This document shows positions 25,405 through 34,075 of a stretch of 64,000 bases of DNA, in pieces. The stretch's first letter is position 1; the number at the start of each line of letters is the position of its first letter. This stretch comes from Deltaproteobacteria bacterium (GTDB lineage: Bacteria > Acidobacteriota > Thermoanaerobaculia > Multivoradales > JAHZIX01). A program made the position numbers and the translations under genes. The notes under the pieces are model-generated. The model made no database searches. It was not told the origin of the DNA and saw only the letters and a program-made list of their open reading frames with translations. The stretch lies in NCBI GenBank assembly GCA_022601195.1, contig JAHZIX010000017.1:372001-436000 (forward strand), in the 5' to 3' direction.

Positions 25405-27048
25405 CTACTCGCCGTCGGCGGTCACTTCGATCTGGTGTTGCTCCAGAACTCGACCAGTCGTTCGGTAGAACTCCACCAGGCTGGTGCGGTAGTTGGTCAC
25501 CGCTTGTACCTCGGAGCTCTGGGCCTGGGTCAGATCCTCCTGGATCTGCAAGACCTGAAAACTCGTCGACATACCGTTATCGAAGCGCTTGCGCTCCGCA
25601 TCCAGATTCTTTTCCTGAGCTCGTCGGGAAGCACGGGCGGCCTCCACTCCCCGGGCCGCCGCATCCATTTGGCGCACGGCGCTTCGTACCTCGGTGGAAA
25701 TGCTCTGGGCCAGGCTCTGGGTTTGGATCTTGCCTTGATCCAGAGCCAGACCGGCAATGGCATTTTGGGCTTTAGCTGCCCGGTTCTGCAAGGGAACGGA
25801 GAAGTTCAAACGGATAGAAAAACCGTCGAAGTCAGCCTTGGGCAGATCGCCCACCGCATCGATGATGTCGCCACTGCTCACCAGCACTCTCTCTCCCGTG
25901 TCCGGATCGTCTTCGAAGAGGTCTCCGTCCAGAGTCCGCGCTCCCCAACCCACAACCAGATCCAGTTGGGGCTTGAGTTGGTTGCGGAAATAGCCGGAGT
26001 CGATCATCAATCGTTCCAACTGTAGTTTCTGATTGATCATCTCGGAGCGATGGTCCAAGGCGTACTGGATTTCTTCTCCCAGCTCGACCTCGAAGGGCTC
26101 GACCATGGCTTCAGTCACCGGAAAGATCTCCATGTCCCACAAATTTCCATCTTGGAGATGGAGCAGCGCTCTAAGGGTGTCCTCTGCGTCTCCCGCTTCT
26201 GCCTGGTTGCGGATGATGTCCCCTTCCCGCTGGGCGATACCAGCTTCGCTCTGCACCAACTCGAAGGGAGCCAACGTGCCGACCTCGACGCGAATACGAT
26301 TGCGTTCGTGAAGCTCCCGGGCAAGGGTCAAACTCTCCTCTGCCACCTCCAACTGCTTGCGAGATCGCACTAGGTTCCAGTAGGCATTTTCCACCTGCTG
26401 AATGGTGGTAATCACCTGCTGAATGAAAGTCTCTTGGCTGATGCTGCTATCTCTTCGGGCCAACTTCAACCGTCGTTCCGTCACTTCGCGGCCGAAGTTT
26501 CGTAACAGAGGCTGGGAAAAACCCAGATTGAAGGCCGACCGGAACTGAGGGTTCAAGTTAGCGAAGGTGTTATTGGTCTCGAACCGCTGGTTGGTCCAGT
26601 CAAAACTGGCGACACCGCCATAGGGGGTCAGCTGACTGAGGGAGAAATTCAAGTCCCCAGTGGTGTCGTTACGAACCGCAGCACCCTCCAGGGACGTGGC
26701 TGACGGAGTGGACGAATCCCTCACCTCGGCTGTACCGTTCAGGGTCAAGTCATAGATCCCAAACTCGGAGTTTTCCAGATGGAAGGCTCGAGCTCGGTCA
26801 TAGCGCTGTGCCAGAAGGTCCAGATTCCTTTGCAGGGCGATCTCGACCGCCCTTTCGAGACTCAATTGGATGGCCTGCTCTTGCACCTCCAGGCTCGCAT
26901 CGGGCATGGAAGGATCCACGTCCTCGCCGAGGACCAGTTGTTGCGCTGATGCAGGGTGATATAGCAGAAGGCTCAAAACTAGGGCTGCCATCGCCCGGGC
27001 GGGGGTGCTCGAGGTTTGGCGGCCAGCACCAGAGAACGCAGAAAACAT
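25405..27048 (-). CDS. TolC-family outer-membrane protein
   Basis: About 547 residues from ATG 27048, chosen because GGAGG lies 8 nt upstream and a Sec signal follows directly (ALVLSLLLYHPASAQQ). Two related helical halves carry the TolC pattern: LERAVEIALQRNLDLLAQRYD, SLTLARELHERNRIRVEVGTLAPFELVQSEAG, then ARASRRAQEKNLDAERKRFDNGMSTSFQVLQIQEDLTQAQ. The first half includes beta-strand segments for the outer-membrane barrel. No adaptor or pump is adjacent; the upstream genes on the same strand encode OppD/OppF-type ATPases. The transported substrate is unknown. Confidence 0.87.
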   Translation of the reverse strand: MFSAFSGAGRQTSSTPARAMAALVLSLLLYHPASAQQLVLGEDVDPSMPDASLEVQEQAIQLSLERAVEIALQRNLDLLAQRYDRARAFHLENSEFGIYDLTLNGTAEVRDSSTPSATSLEGAAVRNDTTGDLNFSLSQLTPYGGVASFDWTNQRFETNNTFANLNPQFRSAFNLGFSQPLLRNFGREVTERRLKLARRDSSISQETFIQQVITTIQQVENAYWNLVRSRKQLEVAEESLTLARELHERNRIRVEVGTLAPFELVQSEAGIAQREGDIIRNQAEAGDAEDTLRALLHLQDGNLWDMEIFPVTEAMVEPFEVELGEEIQYALDHRSEMINQKLQLERLMIDSGYFRNQLKPQLDLVVGWGARTLDGDLFEDDPDTGERVLVSSGDIIDAVGDLPKADFDGFSIRLNFSVPLQNRAAKAQNAIAGLALDQGKIQTQSLAQSISTEVRSAVRQMDAAARGVEAARASRRAQEKNLDAERKRFDNGMSTSFQVLQIQEDLTQAQSSEVQAVTNYRTSLVEFYRTTGRVLEQHQIEVTADGE

Positions 27049-27211
27049 GAATTCTTCCTCCTCAGGACGGGTCAAAAAGCGAAACTCATTCTTCTCAGAT
27101 GCCGAAGGGGGGAAAATCCTTCCCGTTCTTCATCGGCTCTAACAACGCTACGTGGTTTTGGAGTGATTGTTCCAATTCTCTGTCACCTCTCTCCCCACCA
27201 AACGATGAAAT

Positions 27212-28204
27212 CTAGGTCTCCACGAAGCGCGATTTCAGTTCTCCAGGAAAGTGGCAAGCAACCTCTCCACCCTCTCGGTGTGCCACCAACGGCGGCTCTT
27301 CAGACGTGCACCGAGTCTGCGCTACGGGACACCGGGAGTGAAATCGGCAACCGGTGGGTGGGGCTGCTGAGCTAGGCGGATCCCCCTCGAGAACGATGCG
27401 GCCGGCGCGACCTTCAGGCTCGGGGATGGGGACCGCGGACAGCAGGCTCACCGTGTAGGGGTGCTTCGCTTTGCGCACCAAATCCCGCGCCGGCAACACC
27501 TCGACGACCTTGCCAGCATAGAGCACTGCGACGCGATTGGCGATCTGTTCCACTAGAGCCAGATCGTGGGCAATGAACAAAACCGTCAGCCCCAGGCTCT
27601 GCTGCAACCGATAGAGAAGGTTAATGATCTGCGCCCGCACCGAGACGTCCAGAGCTGAGACCGGTTCGTCGGCCACTACAAAATCCGGTTTCGTAGCCAA
27701 GGCGCGAGCGATACCGATACGTTGCCGCTGACCGCCGGAGAATTGGTGGGGGAAACGGTCCAGGGCGCTGGCGTCCATGTCGACGGTTTCCAGTAGTTCC
27801 ACCAAACGGTCTTGGCTAGAGTCTTTCCCCAATAGATCATGCACCTGCAAGGGCTCGAGAAGAACCCTGCGAATCCGCATACGAGGATTGAGGGAACCGT
27901 AAGGATCCTGGAAGATCATCTGGAAACGACGACGGCGGCGGCGCAGAGCCTTCGGAGACAGCTCCAGAAGATCCTCTCCATCGAAATGAATCGAGCCGGA
28001 GGTCGGCTCCAACAACCGGATGAGAGAACGTCCCAAAGTCGTCTTGCCGCTACCGGACTCCCCCACCAGGGCGAAACACTCACCGCGCTGGATCGACAGA
28101 TTCACCCCGTCCACCGCTCGCACGACCCCCTGCTGCCGTTGTAGCAATCCCCGCCGCACTGGATAGTGCTTGGTCAGGGCTCTGGCTTCCACCAAACCGC
28201 TCAA
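27212..28204 (-). CDS. Peptide/nickel ABC transporter ATP-binding protein, OppF/DppF type
   Basis: About 330 residues from TTG 28204, which overlaps the upstream stop (TTGA) and follows AGGAGAGGAG by 5 nt. Motifs: Walker [14 protein letters not shown]-loop [14 protein letters not shown], signature [16 protein letters not shown], Walker [17 protein letters not shown]-loop FIAHDLALV. The C-terminal oligopeptide-transporter extension has Cys residues ([15 protein letters not shown]) that bind an iron-sulfur cluster in homologues. It pairs with the upstream OppD-type gene. No permease or substrate-binding protein is within the window. Confidence 0.88.
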   Translation of the reverse strand: MSGLVEARALTKHYPVRRGLLQRQQGVVRAVDGVNLSIQRGECFALVGESGSGKTTLGRSLIRLLEPTSGSIHFDGEDLLELSPKALRRRRRRFQMIFQDPYGSLNPRMRIRRVLLEPLQVHDLLGKDSSQDRLVELLETVDMDASALDRFPHQFSGGQRQRIGIARALATKPDFVVADEPVSALDVSVRAQIINLLYRLQQSLGLTVLFIAHDLALVEQIANRVAVLYAGKVVEVLPARDLVRKAKHPYTVSLLSAVPIPEPEGRAGRIVLEGDPPSSAAPPTGCRFHSRCPVAQTRCTSEEPPLVAHREGGEVACHFPGELKSRFVET

Positions 28205-29211
28205 CCGGTCTCCTCTCCTAGGCTCTCGGCCCCGTTCGGGGGTACGTCGTGAAGAAAACAGCGGGCTGTGCCACCCTGAGGCAGGGAATACAAGGCTGGT
28301 TCTTGGGTCCCACACCGAGGGAAAGCTTCCGAGCATCTCGGGTGGAAACTGCAACCGCTGGGAAGCTGCCCGACTTCGGGCACCCGCCCTGGAATCGATA
28401 ACAACCGCCCTCTTTCCACCGGTCGACCCAAGCGAGGAAGGGAAGCTAATAGCCCACGAGTGTAGGGGTGAGCGGGAGATGCGAAAAGGTCTTGCACCTT
28501 CGCCCCCTCCACCAACCGGCCAGCGTACATGACCAGCACCCTCTCGCAGGTTTCGGCGATCACCGCTAAGTCATGGGAGATCAGAAGAACCGCTAACCCG
28601 AGGTCCCGCTGCAACTGGCGGAGCAATTCGAGTATTTGCGCTTGAATGGTTACGTCCAGGGCTGTTGTGGGTTCGTCTGCCAGCAGAAGGGACGGTTTGG
28701 ATGCCAAAGCCATGGCGATCATCACCCTCTGCCTCTGCCCGCCGGAGAGTTGGTGAGGGTAATCCCGAAGCCGCTGTCCAGGGTCCGGCATGGCCACTTG
28801 CTCCAAGAGGCGTTCCGCTTCCCTCAATCCCTCTCGTCGCGAAACTTTGCTGTGGATGCGCACCGCCTCGGCGATCTGAAAACCAATATCGAGGACCGGG
28901 TTCAGGGCGGTCATGGGTTCCTGAAACACCATGCCGATACGGGCGCCTCGAATGGCACAAAGGCGCGCCTCGGAAAGTTGCGAGATGTCTTCGCCCTCGA
29001 GGAGGATCCGACCGGAGACTCTTCGGCCCGGGCTGGGAAGCAGCCCTAAAATGGCCAGGGCGGTCATACTCTTGCCGGAGCCGGACTCCCCGACCAGGCC
29101 GACGAACTCCTCATCGTCCACGGAGAATGAGAGGTTCTCGACAACCCTTTCCCACTTCCCTCGAACCGGGAACGCGAGGCTCAGATCCTCGACTTCCAGC
29201 AGCTTGGTCAT
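28201..29211 (-). CDS. Peptide/nickel ABC transporter ATP-binding protein, OppD/DppD type
   Basis: 336 residues, start ATG 29211 with GAGG upstream. Motifs: Walker [17 protein letters not shown], signature [16 protein letters not shown], Walker [16 protein letters not shown]-loop LISHDLAVI. The C-terminal Cys-containing extension is [15 protein letters not shown]. It is the partner ATPase of the following OppF-type protein and overlaps it by 4 bp. It follows leucyl aminopeptidase by 19 bp, so peptide uptake and peptide breakdown are probably expressed together. Confidence 0.88.
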   Translation of the reverse strand: MTKLLEVEDLSLAFPVRGKWERVVENLSFSVDDEEFVGLVGESGSGKSMTALAILGLLPSPGRRVSGRILLEGEDISQLSEARLCAIRGARIGMVFQEPMTALNPVLDIGFQIAEAVRIHSKVSRREGLREAERLLEQVAMPDPGQRLRDYPHQLSGGQRQRVMIAMALASKPSLLLADEPTTALDVTIQAQILELLRQLQRDLGLAVLLISHDLAVIAETCERVLVMYAGRLVEGAKVQDLFASPAHPYTRGLLASLPRLGRPVERGRLLSIPGRVPEVGQLPSGCSFHPRCSEAFPRCGTQEPALYSLPQGGTARCFLHDVPPNGAESLGEETG

Positions 29212-29230
29212 GTTTTCCTCGGCAGAAGAG

Positions 29231-30700
29231 TCACTCTACCTGCCGCCGTAGCCACTCCACCGCCAGAGAAACTCCAAAGCCCGTTGCCCCTCCGTCTTCG
29301 GACGCTTCTGACCGCTTGTGAGCCGTTCCGGCGATATCCAAATGAGCCCAGCGCTTCAAATCGCCGACGAACTCGGAAAGAAAGCCAGCAGCGGTGCCCG
29401 GAGATCCCCATCGGGTGGCGGAATTTCGCAGATCACTGTGATTCCCCTTCATTTCCTGGAGGTACTCCGGCCACATGGGCATCCGCCAAATGCGATCCCC
29501 ACTCTTCAGGGCAGCCTCCTCCAACTCGCCAGCGAAATCATCGTCGGGACAAAACAAGGCTGCGCCATGAAAACCGAGAGCCACGACGGCTCCCCCGGTG
29601 AGGGTGGAGTACTCCAACAGGGCTGAGGGCTTCTCTTCGACGGCAAAGGCCATTGCATCGGCCAACAAAAGCCGGCCCTCGGCGTCGGTATTGAGAACTT
29701 CTACGGTCTTACCGTTGTAACAGCGCAGGATGTCCCCAGGACGGTAAGCGGAAGCTGCTGGCATGTTCTCTGCCAAAGGAAGGTAGATTCGCAGGCGGAC
29801 CGGTAGCTCCAACTCTGCAACAGCTTGTCCGACGGCGATCATCGAACAGGCACCGCATTTGTCATATTTCATGTCGACCATGCTGGCCGCCGGTTTGAGA
29901 GACAATCCACCGGAATCGAAGGTGACCCCTTTTCCCACCAAGGCGATGACCGGCCCCTCGGTCCCCCATTCCAACCGCAAGAGCCGGGGCGGATTGATGG
30001 ACCCTTGCCCCACCGAAGCAATGCCCTCCATTCCCCGCTTCCGGAGCTCCTCCAGATCCATCACCAGGCTTTCGAAGCCCAGGGGATGGAGTTTCTCCAA
30101 GGCTTGCTCGACCATCCAGATGGGGGTGGCTTCGTTGGCCGGTGCGTTGGCTAGGTCCCGGGAGAGAGTCACCGCCCGAGCCACCACTTTGGCTCGCTGC
30201 TGGGCTCCCCGATACAATTTATCCTGGCCTCGGGTGGGAATGACTTCAATTTTCGCCAGTTGGCGCTTCTCTCCTTTGGAGGCACTGCGAAAACGATCGA
30301 ACCGATACTCCGAAAGCAGGAGATTGCGAAGCACTCTCTCCGCCGCTTCCGATCCAGTCGTTTCTGGGTGGTCCGGCAGAACCACCGCTAGGCGAGGAGA
30401 GCCGTTGGCCTTGGCTCGGCTGGTGACTTGTTCCAACCAGGCATTGAGGAGAGGCCCGGTAAAGCGATGGCGAGCTCCTAGACCCCAGAGGCCGATGGCC
30501 TGCGGCCGTCCCTCGGAAGTCTGAGTCTCAGCGACCTGACCACTCTTCCCCTTCCAGCCGGGGCGGTCGGTCAATTGAGCGACGGCGACACGATATTTCT
30601 CGGGCCACCGGGAGGAAAGAGGAGCCTCCCCTTCGAAACAACCAATGGCCACTTGGTCAGCAGAGAAACGGCCAGGAGAAACAATCCCAATAGCAACCAC
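29231..30700 (-). CDS. pepA: Leucyl aminopeptidase (M17 family)
   Basis: 489 residues, the usual length for PepA. The catalytic C-terminal domain shows VGKGVTFDSGGLSLKPAASM (metal-binding Lys and Asp) and NTDAEGRLLLADAMA (Asp, Glu and Arg of the bimetal active site). One segment departs from the common form: MKYDKCGACSMI in place of MKxDMGGAA. It cleaves N-terminal residues from peptides in the cytoplasm using two divalent metals. GTG at 30700 lacks a strong ribosome binding site, so the exact start is uncertain. It leads an operon with the OppD and OppF ATPases. Confidence 0.87.
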   Translation of the reverse strand: MVAIGIVSPGRFSADQVAIGCFEGEAPLSSRWPEKYRVAVAQLTDRPGWKGKSGQVAETQTSEGRPQAIGLWGLGARHRFTGPLLNAWLEQVTSRAKANGSPRLAVVLPDHPETTGSEAAERVLRNLLLSEYRFDRFRSASKGEKRQLAKIEVIPTRGQDKLYRGAQQRAKVVARAVTLSRDLANAPANEATPIWMVEQALEKLHPLGFESLVMDLEELRKRGMEGIASVGQGSINPPRLLRLEWGTEGPVIALVGKGVTFDSGGLSLKPAASMVDMKYDKCGACSMIAVGQAVAELELPVRLRIYLPLAENMPAASAYRPGDILRCYNGKTVEVLNTDAEGRLLLADAMAFAVEEKPSALLEYSTLTGGAVVALGFHGAALFCPDDDFAGELEEAALKSGDRIWRMPMWPEYLQEMKGNHSDLRNSATRWGSPGTAAGFLSEFVGDLKRWAHLDIAGTAHKRSEASEDGGATGFGVSLAVEWLRRQVE

Positions 30701-31017
30701 TATGTTCTAGTCCTACGATCTGATGAAATAGCACTCAAGAGCGCAAAGTGTAGCAGGCGCGATACGTTTCCACACCCTCGAAACTCGAGGCAGAATTCCC
30801 TCGCTGAGGCGAATCAGGATTCGAGCAATCGATCTAAGGGAAGAACCGGCTGCAAACCAGGGTTTTCCTAGGATTCTTCCAGAAAGAGTCCTAGCCGGAG
30901 ACTCTTTCGAGAGCTTGTGCCAAAAGCTGCTGGATCTCGACCTATCATGGTCGTCAGAGCGGACCCGGACAGCGGGCCGCTGTCGTAGTGACAAACGGAG
31001 CCTGAGAACTCAACGAT
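30701..31017. other. Divergent intergenic region with two inverted repeats (317 bp)
   Basis: The region lies between pepA (minus) and the cyclase-like gene (plus). It holds a 9-bp hairpin at 30882-30908 (GAAAGAGTC / GACTCTTTC) and a 17-bp dyad at 30968-30984, listed below. No coding sequence is seen. Confidence 0.55.
30968..30984. promoter_or_regulatory. 17-bp palindrome, possible operator
   Basis: GACAGCGG-G-CCGCTGTC is a perfect 8-bp dyad around a single central base, 33 bp upstream of the cyclase-like start. The short centre suits a protein-binding site better than an RNA hairpin. The binding protein is unknown. Confidence 0.4.
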
Positions 31018-33051
31018 ATGACCCTACCGCCCCTAGCTAACCTGATCCGCGGCCCGTTCAACTTCTTGCACGCCAATGGAGAGGAGATTCGCCGTCTGCT
31101 CCCCAACGCAGAAGAGGCTCTACCCTTTCCTCAGAGAGTATTCCTCGAAGACGAAGCTCTCACCCCCCTTTGGGGCTTTCCGGTCTTGTTGTCGGAGAGT
31201 CTAGTCAGCCTGAGTCAGGCCCTATCCGCCTATTTGCACCAGGAAGAGCTAGCTCAAGTTGCCACCATAGAACGGCGCCGATTGGACGCCCGAGCTTACA
31301 ACGACGCGTGGAATACCTACCGGAATCTCCTCGCTCGAGCCCTGGAGAACGTCACCCTTTCCAGTTATGGCCGGCACTACCCGAGTATCTTCTGGCTGGT
31401 GCACAGCCGGGACGTGGCCCTCTGCCTCAAAGATAGTCCCAAGCGCATCCGGCGCATGGATCTCAAGGTGGGCAAGCAGCGCGGTGATCAGCTCAAGTAC
31501 AAAGTTTTCGATCGCTACCAGGACCGCCTCCTCACCACCACCTACGATTTGGTCAACCGTCTCGCCATGGATACCGAGGAGATGGAAGAAGAGCTCTTCC
31601 CTCGGCTTCTGAGGTGGATGCTGGACAACGTCTTGATCTTCACCGAAGACCACGTCAGCCACACTCTCGAGGAGCTCGACAGCTATTTTCGGGGCCATTT
31701 GGGGATCGATGGCCGAGACTTGCGACGGCGCTTCGCGGCCCTTCGGGACTGGCACCACCAGCTGCTCCACTCCGACCCGGAGCTTCGCAACATCGTTAGC
31801 CAACTGATCTCTCCGGATCCGGAGCAAAATCCCTCGGACCTTTTGAACCGCCGGGGCTACCTCAGTTTCCTAGCTCGGCGGCCTGGCTATGACCCTGAGA
31901 ATCTTTTTCCCTTGCCTACGGTCAAGGTTTGGGAAAGCCTGCTCATCAAACTGAAAGAATTTGAGCTGTTTCGAGCCCTGCGAAATCTCGTCATTCCCAT
32001 TCACCGGAACGATGAGGGCCAGCTTTTCCGCAGCTCCCAGACCTCGCCTCGTCCCAAGACCCAAGTCACCGGAAATCTCCTATCCAGTGCGACCCGCCCG
32101 ATGGACTTCATGGCTCCGTGGGTGGTCGACCCCGTCGTCTACCGCTACGGCCTGGTCTACGACATCACAGATTTTTCGTCCCTGGTGTCTCAACTGAGAA
32201 CCTCTCGCCCGGAACAGCAGGATCATGCCTTTCGCATGATGTTTCGGTTTCAGAGAAGAGTGAATCGCCTGGCGACCTCCTACCGCATGAAGTTGGAAAA
32301 GTACCTCGGTGATGGCGCCTTCTACTCCAGCCGTCATCCTCGAGACCTACTGGTCTGTGCGGTGCGCTTGCAGCGCTACTACGTGCAGGCCTTGGAGGAA
32401 GGCTTGGTGTTCGACCGAGGCCTCCGAGTGGCACTGAATTTCGGCTCCTATCGGCTGATTCCGCTCCGCACCGGCGGCTCCCGCGCCGAAGCAGATCGCT
32501 ATGAATTCTTCGGTCACGGCGTGGTCGAGTTGTCTCGTTTGACCACCGGTAAGGCGAGCCGGGAGATCGACGAAATCAAGACCATGCTGGTCAATCACGG
32601 TTACCCGGAAGGAACCGTGCATCGCTTCTTTGCCCCTTTGCTAGACCGCAATGTCGAGCTAGTGGACCGTCAAGAGGAGAAACGCCGTTTTTTTTCCTAT
32701 ATCAATCGCAATGGGCACCTAGTCAACGAAGGCATTGTCGCCACGGACCGCTTCATCGCTCAGCTGGACCGGGAGCTCGGGCAAGCTCGCCTCTTCAAGG
32801 GAGCCATCGAAGGACGTCCCTTTCTCATCCTCAAACTCGTCGACGGCGCTGACAGCAACTTTCGTGTCGGTCTACGCAAGTTGGGTAACGCAAACCTCAA
32901 AGGTCTAGATAAATTAGCCGTCTATGAGCTGGTCGATGGCGAGGGGATGGATCCTTCTTCACTGCAAGAGATTCGCCGTGAGAGTCTGTTGAAGATTCTC
33001 GACCGCTACCACGCCCAGTGGTACCGGAAACGTTCAGGAGATTCGAGATGA
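31018..33051 (+). CDS. Class III nucleotide-cyclase-like protein with large N-terminal region
   Basis: 677 residues, no signal or TM helix. Residues ~380-530 carry class III cyclase-like features. YDITDFSSLVSQL matches the first metal-Asp motif (F.DI..FT.L). KLEKYLGDGAFYSSRHP matches the GDG..a.F motif with the second Asp. RVALNFGSYRLIPL...FFGHGVVELSRL matches the later 'G.h.G....G..vn.AaRl' strand pair. The first ~370 residues are helical and unassigned. I infer a cyclic-nucleotide-producing or degenerate cyclase domain; the transition-state Asn/Arg residues cannot be verified by eye. The stop overlaps the ATG of purC, so the two are translationally coupled. Confidence 0.68.
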   Translation: MTLPPLANLIRGPFNFLHANGEEIRRLLPNAEEALPFPQRVFLEDEALTPLWGFPVLLSESLVSLSQALSAYLHQEELAQVATIERRRLDARAYNDAWNTYRNLLARALENVTLSSYGRHYPSIFWLVHSRDVALCLKDSPKRIRRMDLKVGKQRGDQLKYKVFDRYQDRLLTTTYDLVNRLAMDTEEMEEELFPRLLRWMLDNVLIFTEDHVSHTLEELDSYFRGHLGIDGRDLRRRFAALRDWHHQLLHSDPELRNIVSQLISPDPEQNPSDLLNRRGYLSFLARRPGYDPENLFPLPTVKVWESLLIKLKEFELFRALRNLVIPIHRNDEGQLFRSSQTSPRPKTQVTGNLLSSATRPMDFMAPWVVDPVVYRYGLVYDITDFSSLVSQLRTSRPEQQDHAFRMMFRFQRRVNRLATSYRMKLEKYLGDGAFYSSRHPRDLLVCAVRLQRYYVQALEEGLVFDRGLRVALNFGSYRLIPLRTGGSRAEADRYEFFGHGVVELSRLTTGKASREIDEIKTMLVNHGYPEGTVHRFFAPLLDRNVELVDRQEEKRRFFSYINRNGHLVNEGIVATDRFIAQLDRELGQARLFKGAIEGRPFLILKLVDGADSNFRVGLRKLGNANLKGLDKLAVYELVDGEGMDPSSLQEIRRESLLKILDRYHAQWYRKRSGDSR

Positions 33052-33998
33052 GACAGGAATCCAAGACGGAAATCCGAGGCGCTGATCAGCACCAATCAGC
33101 CCAGCATCAGAAAATGCTCTGGAATTCCCAGGTACCGGGCCTACCGCAACCCCGAAAGGGCAAAGTCCGTGACATCTACGACCTAGGAAGCGAGCTGCTC
33201 ATTGTCGCCACCGATCGTCTCTCAGCCTACGACCACATCTTGCAGCCAGGGATTCCGGGCAAAGGCAAAATCCTGACCCAATTGTCTAATTTCTGGTTCG
33301 ATCAGTTGGAAGACCTGGTTCCCCATCACCTCATCGAGACGGATTCGTCCCTCTTTCCGGCTCCTTTGGCCGCCCAAGGGGAGCTATTGAAGGGTCGATC
33401 CATCCTGGTACGAAAAGCGGAAGTCATTCCCTTTGAGTGCGTCGCTCGGGGCTTTCTCGCCGGTAGCGGGTATCAGGAGTACATTCGCTCCGAAAGCGTC
33501 TGCGGAGTTTCCCTACCGAGCGGCCTCGAGAGGGCCAGTCGCCTACCGGAGCCCATTTTCACTCCAGCGACCAAAGCTGAGTCCGGTCACGACGAGAACA
33601 TCGACTTCGAGACTCTCGTTCGGGGAGTAGGAGAAGATCTGGCCCAAAGGCTTCGGCAAATTACCCTCGACCTCTACCGCCGGGGAGCTGAGCGGGCGGC
33701 CCGAGGAGGACTGCTCCTCGCCGACACCAAGTTCGAGTTCGGACTTGTCGACGGCGAGCTCATCCTGGTGGACGAGGCCCTCACCTCCGATTCCTCTCGT
33801 TATTGGCTAGCCGATCTCTGGCAGCCCGGCCAGGAGCCTTCTTCCGTGGACAAACAATTCGTTCGCAACTGGCTCGATGCCTCTGGTTGGGATCGAGAGT
33901 CGCCCCCTCCGGAGCTGCCCCAGGAGGTGGTTCAAGGAACCCTGGACCGGTACCAAGAAGCGTTTCGGAGACTTACCGGTGGAGAGCCGGAACTGTAG
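33048..33998 (+). CDS. purC: Phosphoribosylaminoimidazole-succinocarboxamide synthase (SAICAR synthetase)
   Basis: 316 residues from ATG 33048 (ATGA overlap with the upstream stop); ATG 33114 would trim an unconserved N-terminus. Family motifs: RKGKVRDIYDLGSELLIVATDRLSAYD at the N-terminus, ECVARGFLAGSGYQEY, then LLLADTKFEFGLVDGELILVDEALTSDSSRYW. It condenses CAIR with aspartate using ATP in purine synthesis. Length and motifs match the larger bacterial/yeast-like form. A T-tract terminator follows 53 bp later. Confidence 0.93.
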   Translation: MRQESKTEIRGADQHQSAQHQKMLWNSQVPGLPQPRKGKVRDIYDLGSELLIVATDRLSAYDHILQPGIPGKGKILTQLSNFWFDQLEDLVPHHLIETDSSLFPAPLAAQGELLKGRSILVRKAEVIPFECVARGFLAGSGYQEYIRSESVCGVSLPSGLERASRLPEPIFTPATKAESGHDENIDFETLVRGVGEDLAQRLRQITLDLYRRGAERAARGGLLLADTKFEFGLVDGELILVDEALTSDSSRYWLADLWQPGQEPSSVDKQFVRNWLDASGWDRESPPPELPQEVVQGTLDRYQEAFRRLTGGEPEL

Positions 33999-34050
33999 AG
34001 ACGCACAAGGCACCCTCGCCAGAAAACCACGACAAAGGACCCCCTTCCCC

Positions 34051-34069
34051 CGGGCCAACGCCCTTTTTT
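34051..34069 (+). terminator. Intrinsic terminator after purC
   Basis: A short stem GGGC-CAAC-GCCC is followed at once by six T residues (34064-34069). The stem is weak but the T-tract is clear, and it lies between purC and the convergent hydrolase stop. Confidence 0.65.
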
Positions 34070-34075
34070 CGAGGG

